DNA from: Planctomycetota bacterium
Lineage (GTDB): Bacteria; Planctomycetota; J058; JARGOJ01
Length of the DNA stretch: 14,863 nt
Assembly (NCBI GenBank): GCA_029210225.1
Contig: JARGOJ010000095.1
Location: forward strand, 261 to 15,123
Direction: 5' to 3'
The notes under the pieces were generated by a model, which did not search any database, was not told the origin of the DNA, and worked only from the letters and a program-made list of their open reading frames with translations. The position numbers and the translations under genes are program-made. Of this stretch, positions 1-5,711 are shown one piece after another (the first letter of the stretch is position 1; each line of letters opens with the position of its first letter).

Positions 1-894
1 TTCGCCGAGCATGCGTATAGCTTTGAGACGAACCGCTTCGACCGGGGATTCGAGGATCGCTGCTTGAAGTTCCGTAAGCAGGCCTTGATCGTTCTTAGAG
101 AGGGCTAAGACAAGTTTTTGGAAGACCTCAGCGGCGGCCTTTTCCAACTTCTCCTTTTCGCCCTCCTGATTTTCTTTGAGCTTGGCAATACGTCGCATCA
201 GCCACGCGGCACGGCTGCGGCGTTTTTCGCGCTGAAACCAAGCGTCCCAATCCTTGACATCTTCGACCCCTGCGACTGTCTGTAGGCATTCTTTAACGCG
301 GGTTTTATAGAGGGGGCTGCATTCTTTGAGGACAGCAATAAGGACGCTGGTGGCGAGCACGGGGTCTTGCTTCACTTCGAGGATATCGAGATAGGTGACC
401 GCTTGCTTCCATTGCTTAGGTTTCTTGGTCGTGTTTTTGACGAGGGCGATAAGGACCTCTTGGAGGAATTGGTAGCTCGTGTCTTTGATGGTGATGGATT
501 TACGCGGGGGTGAGAGGGGTTCGTTCTCGACGATGATTTTGCGTGCGGCTTTGCGCAAGGTTTCATCGGTGGCGTTGAGGAAAGGAGAGGCGAGCTGGCA
601 GGCGGACACAGGGCGTTCGCGGCCGTGGATCGAGAGGGCGGAGAGGACGCTCAGACGCCGTTTATTGGAGAGGTCTTTCTTCGCGAGGATGAGCGCGAGG
701 GTTTTGTCTTTTTTGCTTTTGAGCAGTTGTGAGGTCGCGTAGATCGCTTCTGCGGGCGTTCCGTAAAGGACGGTGTCGCGCAGAGTGTTCTCATCGACGG
801 TCTTGTCATCGTCGGCATAGGTACTGGGGATGAGAAATAGAGACATTAAAATGAGAGTCGTGGTGATGAATCGACTCACCAGGATTCGGGTCAT
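1..894 (-). CDS. Exported HEAT-like helical repeat protein, partial (C-terminus beyond left edge)
   Basis: The reverse strand is open without a stop from an ATG at 894-892 to the window edge, giving 298 codons. The start is MTRILVSRFITTT followed by a hydrophobic stretch and STYA|DDD, a good Sec signal peptide with probable cleavage after Ala27, so the product should be periplasmic or exported. An AGGAG lies 13 bases upstream of the ATG, which is slightly far. The mature part looks almost wholly alpha-helical, with short helical pairs recurring (for example around residues 40-60, 75-125 and 280-298, the last containing ESPVEAVRLKAIRMLGE). This is the pattern of HEAT/PBS-lyase-like repeats, which make protein-binding superhelices. 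A charged, coiled-coil-like segment (LKENQEGEKEKLEKAAAEVF) sits near residues 239-258. I see no catalytic motif. The HEAT assignment is by pattern only. The gene is divergent from the operon at 1141 and its partner is unknown. Confidence 0.8.
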   Translation of the reverse strand, partial: MTRILVSRFITTTLILMSLFLIPSTYADDDKTVDENTLRDTVLYGTPAEAIYATSQLLKSKKDKTLALILAKKDLSNKRRLSVLSALSIHGRERPVSACQLASPFLNATDETLRKAARKIIVENEPLSPPRKSITIKDTSYQFLQEVLIALVKNTTKKPKQWKQAVTYLDILEVKQDPVLATSVLIAVLKECSPLYKTRVKECLQTVAGVEDVKDWDAWFQREKRRSRAAWLMRRIAKLKENQEGEKEKLEKAAAEVFQKLVLALSKNDQGLLTELQAAILESPVEAVRLKAIRMLGE

Positions 895-1140
895 AATCGC
901 GCAATCACTCCTAGGCTGTGACAAGCAAGAAATCTTAGGAATACTCACCGCGGAAGAGATTTGGGATGATTGTCAGGGTATCGTTTTGGGGAGTTTCCAG
1001 ATCGGTTCGAGAGTATACAAGTTTTAGGACATGCCGTTTCCATCTATTGGGACCGGTAGAAAAATCGATGCTATCGCGTTATCTTTAGAAACTTCTAGGA
1101 AGCTGGGAAGAAGTCTCTATAGAGCGAGGTCCAGGGTTTT
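895..1140. other. Divergent intergenic region
   Basis: These 246 bases separate the minus-strand HEAT-like gene from the plus-strand operon, so they should hold both promoters. No convincing -35/-10 pair can be assigned by eye on either strand. Short open frames here have no recognisable protein. A perfect 10-bp palindrome, CTCTATAGAG, lies at 1115-1124, just upstream of the 1141 start. In-frame upstream extension of the 1141 gene is blocked by a TAG at 1120-1122. Confidence 0.6.
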
Positions 1141-1653
1141 ATGCACAAGTTTGATTTTTATATCGGGCCAACCATTATTCTCATTTTCGTCTTTGGTTTG
1201 CTCTGGTTTTTCACCAACAAACAACTCTACAGCATGCCGGAGAAGCGGGTTCTTATGAAGCCGACCTTCGGACCAAGCGCGAGCAAGATGGTGAGTTACT
1301 ATGGCGCTGACCAGCTCAAAGGGGATCGCAGCGAAGCGGTTCAATTTCGGGCCCCAGACGATGGCAAGCTCTGTGTCGGTCGGGTCATGGCCGTCGCCGG
1401 AAATACGGTCGAGGTCAAAGACAACAAGGTTATCGTCAACGGTCAAGCCCTTGACGAGCCTTATCTTAAGAGCCCCTCCTGTCGACCAGCTGTCGCCCCC
1501 ATTGTCATTCCCAGTAGAACGGTCTTCGTGCTCTGCGATGATCGAAATGGCAAAGGCGCAAACCGATACGACAGTCGTTACCATGGACCTATTCCAATCG
1601 AGTGCATCACGCGCATTCTTGAGGTGAATACTGAGAATTGGCGGAATAAGTAA
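1141..1653 (+). CDS. Signal peptidase I-like (S26 family) membrane protein, catalytic dyad apparently lost
   Basis: 170 residues. One membrane helix at about residues 9-24 is followed by a domain that tracks signal peptidase I box by box. LMKPTF (38-43) is at the place of box B SMxPTL; GD (61-62) is box C; GRVMAVAGNTV (80-90) is box D KRvvGlPGDtV, followed by VNGQALDEPYL. CDDRN...DSRYHGPIP (132-152) is box E GDNR..S.DSR..G. In active bacterial enzymes box B supplies the nucleophilic Ser and box D the general-base Lys. Here those positions read Leu38 and Gly80, so it probably does not cleave signal peptides. The preserved boxes C and E suggest the fold is kept. Ser31 (in YSMP) is the only nearby Ser and does not fit the motif spacing. 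The ATG is the first possible start; only a weak GAGG/AGGG ribosome site precedes it. Its stop TAA abuts the next gene's ATG. Confidence 0.8.
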   Translation: MHKFDFYIGPTIILIFVFGLLWFFTNKQLYSMPEKRVLMKPTFGPSASKMVSYYGADQLKGDRSEAVQFRAPDDGKLCVGRVMAVAGNTVEVKDNKVIVNGQALDEPYLKSPSCRPAVAPIVIPSRTVFVLCDDRNGKGANRYDSRYHGPIPIECITRILEVNTENWRNK

Positions 1654-3027
1654 ATGAGCGTTTGGAAGAACCCAAAGATTCTAGGACAGGCGGGAGGAGC
1701 CGCTGTTGTCGCGCTTGTCGCCCTCAGTCTCCTCGCCACCACCGTGCTCCGTAAGCTCGCTCAAAACAATGTCGCCAATGGCGTTGAAGAGTTCTTTGCG
1801 CTGTCGGGAGCAGCCAAGGGACAACGAGTTGGCGAGCGGCAAGAAGCCGAAGCGATGTTGCTTGAGGCCTCTGAAAACGACCCCGACAATCCTGGTCCCT
1901 ACCTCCTGATTGCTTCAAGCGCCTATCACGAAGGCAAGCTCGACAAGGCCGAGAAGTTCTTTCTCAGAGCCGCCGAGAAGAGTGAAGAAAACCCAGACCC
2001 ATGGCTTGGGGCCGCCTCCGTGAAGGTTCATAGAGCTGAAGCGGAGCGCTCGAAACGCAAAGAGCATTTGGAGCTCGCAAACACCTACCTCGATAAAGCA
2101 ACCGCAGCCGGCGCCGCCTTCGAAGCGGAGGTTCTCAAGGGAGCGATCGCCCTGATTAAGGGCCGCAATAGCCAAGGGCTCAAGATATATAAGAGCTTGG
2201 AGAGCCAGCTTAAGGATATTGGCGAAGGCTTCCCCGCTCGCGATGTTTTGGAGTCGTTCTACTGGAACAAGGGTATGGCTGAGCTGCTCGCCAACTCGAC
2301 AGATTGCCTCATGTCCTTCCGCCAAGCCCTTCAATTCCGGGCCGATTGGCCAGAAGCAAGCGATGTACTCTGCCGAGCCATGCAGTCTTTCCTCGTCGCG
2401 AAGACAGACGAAGCGGAGACGCGAAAGCGCATTGCCATGTGCCTCGAAATTCGCGCCCAAAACTATGTCCGGGTCGACAACAGAGTGCGCAGCAACCGCT
2501 ATGGCTTGAATCGGGCTCAGTTAGGTCAGTTGAACAATGCCATCGGTATTGCACTGTTTCGCATCAAAGACTATCTGGCGGCTTCAAAGTCCTTTGACCT
2601 TTCGCTCCGCGCCGATCGCAACGACGTGACCTATAACCGCAATCAAGGATTGACCTTCCAAAAATTGATTGAGGGTGAGAAGAACAAAGCCAAGATCCAA
2701 GAGTACCACGGTAAAGCGGCGGCCTTCTTTAACGCGGCAGCAAAGCAGGCTGTCGCCTTGGAGATGAAGGATAAAAAATTCATCTGGCAGCTCTACATGA
2801 ACGGCGCCTGGCACGCCACCTTTGTCCGAAAGAAGGACGAAGCCCTCAACGGCCTCAAGAAATCTCTTGATCTCGGCGTTGATAAGGCTGAATCCTGCCG
2901 ATCTTTAGGCATCGTTCACCTAACATTCCGCAGCAAGCTCGGCGCCAAGAAGTGGCTGACAAAAGCCATCGAAGAAGGCCACCCTGACTCTGCGGAACTT
3001 GAAATCATTGTTCAATCACTAGATTGA
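1654..3027 (+). CDS. Membrane-anchored TPR-repeat protein
   Basis: 457 residues. A short N-terminus (MSVWKNPKILGQ) is followed by a hydrophobic helix at about residues 13-31 and then positive charge, which suits a single N-terminal anchor. The rest is helical and contains tetratricopeptide-like units. The clearest are at about residues 80-113 (PYLLIASSAYHEGKLDKAEKF) and 292-325 (NNAIGIALFRIKDYLAASKSF), with degenerate ones around 200-232, 355-370 and 378-410 and a Sel1-like ending near 412-442. TPRs form protein-binding superhelices; no enzyme motif is visible. The start ATG follows the previous stop directly (1651-TAA-ATG), so translation is probably coupled to the signal peptidase-like gene, and a zinc-ribbon gene follows after 22 bp. 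This packing suggests that the three products act together at the membrane, but the role is unknown. Confidence 0.85.
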   Translation: MSVWKNPKILGQAGGAAVVALVALSLLATTVLRKLAQNNVANGVEEFFALSGAAKGQRVGERQEAEAMLLEASENDPDNPGPYLLIASSAYHEGKLDKAEKFFLRAAEKSEENPDPWLGAASVKVHRAEAERSKRKEHLELANTYLDKATAAGAAFEAEVLKGAIALIKGRNSQGLKIYKSLESQLKDIGEGFPARDVLESFYWNKGMAELLANSTDCLMSFRQALQFRADWPEASDVLCRAMQSFLVAKTDEAETRKRIAMCLEIRAQNYVRVDNRVRSNRYGLNRAQLGQLNNAIGIALFRIKDYLAASKSFDLSLRADRNDVTYNRNQGLTFQKLIEGEKNKAKIQEYHGKAAAFFNAAAKQAVALEMKDKKFIWQLYMNGAWHATFVRKKDEALNGLKKSLDLGVDKAESCRSLGIVHLTFRSKLGAKKWLTKAIEEGHPDSAELEIIVQSLD

Positions 3028-3049
3028 GAACGGACGAGGAAATTTAGAG

Positions 3050-3391
3050 ATGCTCTGTCCCAATTGTGGTGAAGACACCAACCCAACATTGAAGTTCTGT
3101 CAGTTCTGTAACGCCGTTATGGAATTTGACTTCGAGCGCGTCGGCGCAGCCTTAGACTATGAAGCTGATGACGTCGTGGCCGAGCGCCTCGATCGCAAAA
3201 CGCTTGGCTTCTTGTTCCTAAGTGTTTACGTGCTCGTCGTGGTGATCATCGCCCGTGTCATGCTCGATAAGCCGACGAAGTTCTACTACAGTCACAGTTA
3301 TTCGGTGCCGAAGAAGCTCGCTGATAAGGTCCAACCCGACAATAAAGTCCCCATGACCGTGAAGCGTTTTGAGATTCCCAAGCAAAAGTAA
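3050..3391 (+). CDS. Small zinc-ribbon protein with one membrane helix
   Basis: 113 residues. The N-terminus MLCPNCGEDTNPTLKFCQFC carries two CxxC knuckles (Cys3/Cys6 and Cys17/Cys20), the signature of the short zinc-ribbon found at the start of many bacterial membrane proteins. An acidic linker (about 25-48) is followed by one transmembrane helix at about 51-72 (FLFLSVYVLVVVIIARVML). The last 40 residues are polar and end in a basic stretch. The ribbon would face the cytoplasm if the positive-inside rule holds for the RLDRK just before the helix. AGGA at 3037-3040 is a good ribosome site for the ATG at 3050. It is the third gene of a probable operon with the signal peptidase-like and TPR genes. 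Zinc binding is inferred from the cysteines; the function is not recognised. Confidence 0.8.
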   Translation: MLCPNCGEDTNPTLKFCQFCNAVMEFDFERVGAALDYEADDVVAERLDRKTLGFLFLSVYVLVVVIIARVMLDKPTKFYYSHSYSVPKKLADKVQPDNKVPMTVKRFEIPKQK

Positions 3392-3629
3392 ATCGAAAGA
3401 CACTTTCCTCGCCGCCGACTTTTCTAGCCGTGTGGCCCCCAAGGGTTTGAAAGTCAAGGTGAACCAACAACGAACGTTCAAGAGCCTGGATCAGCGTCCC
3501 ACAATGCCAGGCGAAACACTCAAAGATAAGGTCGTACGAACGCGAGACTCTCGCTCGGGCGGCCTCCCTTACTTCATACCGGAGATGACTCTCCGCAACC
3601 TAGCCCAAGTAACTTAAGAGAAGAGACTT
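3392..3629. other. Gap before mtnP with an unsupported basic open frame
   Basis: These 238 bases follow the zinc-ribbon stop. An open frame (TTG at 3369 to the stop at 3615-3617, in a different frame from the zinc-ribbon gene) crosses the whole gap and ends 12 bases before mtnP. Its 82-residue product is basic and matches nothing I recognise; it has no clear ribosome site and starts inside the preceding gene. It could be chance, a small gene, or the former C-terminus of the zinc-ribbon protein displaced by a frameshift. No terminator hairpin with a T-run is obvious, so read-through from the upstream operon into mtnP is possible. Confidence 0.4.
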
Positions 3630-4496
3630 ATGGAAAAGATTGGTGTTATCGGCGGATCAGGCCTCTATGAGCTTGAAGGTTTAAAGATTATCAAGCGCGT
3701 CGATATGGACACGCCCTTTGGCAAACCCTCCGCTCCTCCCGTGATCGCCGAGTTCGAAGGAGAAGAAGTCATCTTCCTCCCAAGACATGGAATCGGCCAC
3801 CGCCTCTCTCCCTCAGAGGTTCCTTACCGAGCCAATATTTATGCGCTCAAGAAGCTCGGCGTCACGAAGATCGCATCAGTCTCAGCGGTCGGAAGCATGA
3901 AAGAAGAGATTGAGCCCGGGCACATTGTGTTCCCAGATCAATTCTTCGATCGTACGCTGAACCGGGCGCGCACCTTTTTCGAGGGCGGCATCGTCGGCCA
4001 CGTGTCTTTTGGTGAGCCGATCTGCCTTGAGTTCCAAAAAGAGCTCATCGCCGCGGCCGCCTCCGTCGATGTAAAAACTCACGTAGGGGGCGCCTACGTA
4101 TGCATCGAGGGTCCTCAATTCTCAACTCGGGCCGAGTCTCACGTCTTTCGTTCATGGGGTGTCTCCGTGATCGGGATGACCAACCTCCCCGAAGCCCGAC
4201 TCGCCCGCGAAGCGGAAATCAGCTACGCCACTATGGCCTTAGCCACCGATTATGATTGCTGGCATGAAGGTGAAGAGGACGTCAGCGTCGAAAATGTCAT
4301 CGCGACGCTCAAGACGAACGTCTCAAACGCCCGAGACATCCTTAAGGCCCTCATCAAAAACCACGATCCAAGCAAAGAGCGCCAAGGCCCTGTGAAGGAT
4401 GCTTTGCGACACGCTGTCATGACGGCGCCCGAAGCCATCACTCCAGAAGCCCGCGAGCGCGTGGGTTTGTTCATGGATCGCTATTGGAAAGAGTGA
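3630..4496 (+). CDS. mtnP: S-methyl-5'-thioadenosine phosphorylase (MTAP)
   Basis: 288 residues, full length for the family. It catalyses phosphorolysis of 5'-methylthioadenosine, a by-product of polyamine synthesis, to adenine and 5-methylthioribose-1-phosphate in the cytoplasm. The PNP/MTAP signatures are all present: GVIGGSGLY at 5-13, LPRHGIGH at 50-57, PSEVPYRANIYALK at 61-74, SAVGS at 85-89, EGPQFSTRAES at 160-170, GMTNLPEARLAREAE at 182-196 and TDYDCW at 206-211. Arg52/His53, Met183/Thr184 and Asp207/Asp209 fall where human MTAP has its phosphate, ribose and adenine contacts. The paired aspartates favour 6-aminopurine (MTA) over 6-oxopurine use, so MTAP is preferred to purine nucleoside phosphorylase. 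The site AAGAGAAGAG sits just upstream of the ATG. The dedA-family gene starts 6 bp after the stop. No other methionine salvage gene is present in the window. Confidence 0.95.
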   Translation: MEKIGVIGGSGLYELEGLKIIKRVDMDTPFGKPSAPPVIAEFEGEEVIFLPRHGIGHRLSPSEVPYRANIYALKKLGVTKIASVSAVGSMKEEIEPGHIVFPDQFFDRTLNRARTFFEGGIVGHVSFGEPICLEFQKELIAAAASVDVKTHVGGAYVCIEGPQFSTRAESHVFRSWGVSVIGMTNLPEARLAREAEISYATMALATDYDCWHEGEEDVSVENVIATLKTNVSNARDILKALIKNHDPSKERQGPVKDALRHAVMTAPEAITPEARERVGLFMDRYWKE

Positions 4497-4502
4497 TGCT
4501 CT

Positions 4503-5300
4503 GTGTCGGAATTGATCCAAGAATACGCCCTCTACCTCGTTGAGCTCTTCGAGCAATGGGGGCTGATTGGCATCTTCATCCTGATGTTTATAGAGAGCTC
4601 GCTGGTCCCATTTCCCAGTGAGCTTGTCATGGTCCCAGCGGGAATCTTGGTCGCCAAGGGCAAGATGAGCCTCATCCCCGCCATCCTCTCGGGGACTGCG
4701 GGGAGTTTGGCGGGCGCCTACTTCAACTACTACTTAGCTCTTCTCTTGGGGAAGCCTTTCCTTGAGAAATACGGGCGCTTCTTCTTCCTCCCACCAAAGA
4801 AGCTTGAGAAGGCCTTTGCCTTCTTTGAGCGACATGGAGCTTTTGGCACCTTTATCTGCCGACTCATTCCCGGCATCCGCCAACTGATCTCTTTGCCCGC
4901 AGGTCTGTCCCGACTCTCCCATACCACCTTCAGCTTGTGTACCACTCTTGGAGCAGGGATCTGGGTGACCTTCTTGACCCTCTCAGGCTATTGGTTTGGA
5001 GGCCAGCTTCCTGGGGACCACGCGGAGGACTGGATTGAGTTTTGCAAAACGTCCGCTAAGAAGTACATTCCCCATATTCTCGGTCTCGTCGCCTTGTGTA
5101 TTTTGCTCTACATAGCTTACTTAAGCTTCATCAAGAAGCCGGATCGTTCCAAGGAAGAGGAGGATGCGTGCTGCGCGATGAAGGATGGAGAGAGCCCCGC
5201 AATGGATGAGGGTAAGGCTGCAGCAGAGTCGAGTACTAGCCCAGCAGAGTCCAACATTAATAATGATAAGCCTGAGTCAAAAGCAGAACAAAGTTCCTAA
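4503..5300 (+). CDS. DedA/VTT-family inner-membrane protein with acidic C-terminal tail
   Basis: 265 residues. Several hydrophobic segments (about 18-52, 56-82, 112-136 and 142-166, then 188-209) match the DedA (SNARE-associated/VTT) fold, whose members act in membrane lipid and proton-motive-force homeostasis, some as lipid scramblases or undecaprenyl-phosphate flippases. Diagnostic residues are present: the ESSLVPFPSELVMVPAG motif (Glu31, Glu40) and the re-entrant loop FICRLIPGIRQLISLPAG with Arg120, Pro123, Gly124 and Arg126, corresponding to the essential acidic and arginine residues of E. coli YqjA/YghB. The tail from about 211 is hydrophilic and low-complexity, rich in Glu, Ser and Ala, with an adjacent Cys-Cys pair (223-224); it is longer than in typical family members. 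The start is GTG at 4503: a stop at 4494 blocks anything upstream, and GGAAAGAG at 4486-4493 is well spaced. It is probably co-transcribed with mtnP. The exact substrate cannot be read from sequence. Confidence 0.9.
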   Translation: MSELIQEYALYLVELFEQWGLIGIFILMFIESSLVPFPSELVMVPAGILVAKGKMSLIPAILSGTAGSLAGAYFNYYLALLLGKPFLEKYGRFFFLPPKKLEKAFAFFERHGAFGTFICRLIPGIRQLISLPAGLSRLSHTTFSLCTTLGAGIWVTFLTLSGYWFGGQLPGDHAEDWIEFCKTSAKKYIPHILGLVALCILLYIAYLSFIKKPDRSKEEEDACCAMKDGESPAMDEGKAAAESSTSPAESNINNDKPESKAEQSS

Positions 5301-5368
5301 AGCTCATCATTTTTAAGGCCCCAATCGAGCATCAAAGATAATTTTTCCATCACCGGATGATGAGCTTT
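5299..5368. terminator. Perfect 12-bp inverted repeat at the end of the dedA-family gene
   Basis: AAAGCTCATCAT (5299-5310) is exactly complementary to ATGATGAGCTTT (5357-5368), with 46 bases between. The left arm begins inside the dedA TAA stop. A secondary pairing, GCCCCAA (5318-5324) with TTGGGGC (5376-5382), is also possible and would compete or interleave with the stem. The place after the mtnP-dedA pair suits a transcription end or 3' RNA structure. The long loop and lack of a T-run after the right arm make it a poor classic intrinsic terminator. Confidence 0.45.
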
Positions 5369-5645
5369 GTTGGACTTGGGGCACCACAAAGGATCCAAAA
5401 GTTCATGGGGCCACCTCGATATCGACGAGGTGAGATTCGCTCTGTTCAGGCCCTGGTTCTTTCAAATACGGCACCTAAAAATGTAAGTCATCGATATATC
5501 TCTTGTAATGCGACTCCTCTTTCACATAAACTTGCCATTTCGAAAACGGAAATGCAGTTTTTGAAAAGATTTCGGTGTATTCAACCGATTTGGGCGGAAT
5601 GCCATAGTTTCATTAACACACTCCTGGGCGGGCGTGTGAACGGAT
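5369..5645. other. Non-coding upstream region of the giant lipoprotein gene
   Basis: No supported gene is seen. The stretch is visibly richer in A and T than its surroundings, especially about 5455-5580, as expected of a promoter region. A short hairpin, CACCTCG-atatcga-CGAGGTG, lies at 5412-5432. A weak sigma70-like pair can be read as TTGTAA (5503-5508) and CATAAA (5525-5530) with a 16-base spacer, 4 of 6 matches each; this is not strong enough to call. A 98-codon frame from 5357 is dismissed because it has no homologous features and starts inside the inverted repeat. Confidence 0.5.
5412..5432. repeat. Short perfect hairpin upstream of the giant gene
   Basis: CACCTCG (5412-5418) pairs fully with CGAGGTG (5426-5432) around a 7-base loop. 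No T-run follows it, so it may be an operator-like inverted repeat or chance structure. Confidence 0.35.
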
Positions 5646-5711
5646 ATGAGTAATCAAGACATTTCGGCGCTGCCTCCACATCTCCCGATCCCCCCTAATA
5701 AAGGTGACAAC

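Noticed and set aside
479..742. Plus-strand open frame over the HEAT-like gene
   Set aside because: It is antisense to a well-supported minus-strand frame with a signal peptide that is open for 894 bases.
830..1027. 65-codon plus-strand open frame in the divergent intergenic region
   Set aside because: It overlaps the start of the HEAT-like gene in antisense and shows no recognisable features.
3630..4496. Purine nucleoside phosphorylase instead of MTAP
   Set aside because: The TDYDCW motif with two Asp and the GMTNLPEA context are those of MTAP, not of guanosine/inosine-specific PNP, which usually has Asn at the base-contact position.
5357..5653. 98-codon plus-strand open frame upstream of the giant gene
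   Set aside because: It starts inside the inverted repeat, lacks a convincing ribosome site, has no recognisable domain, and its tail overlaps the 5646 start region in another frame.
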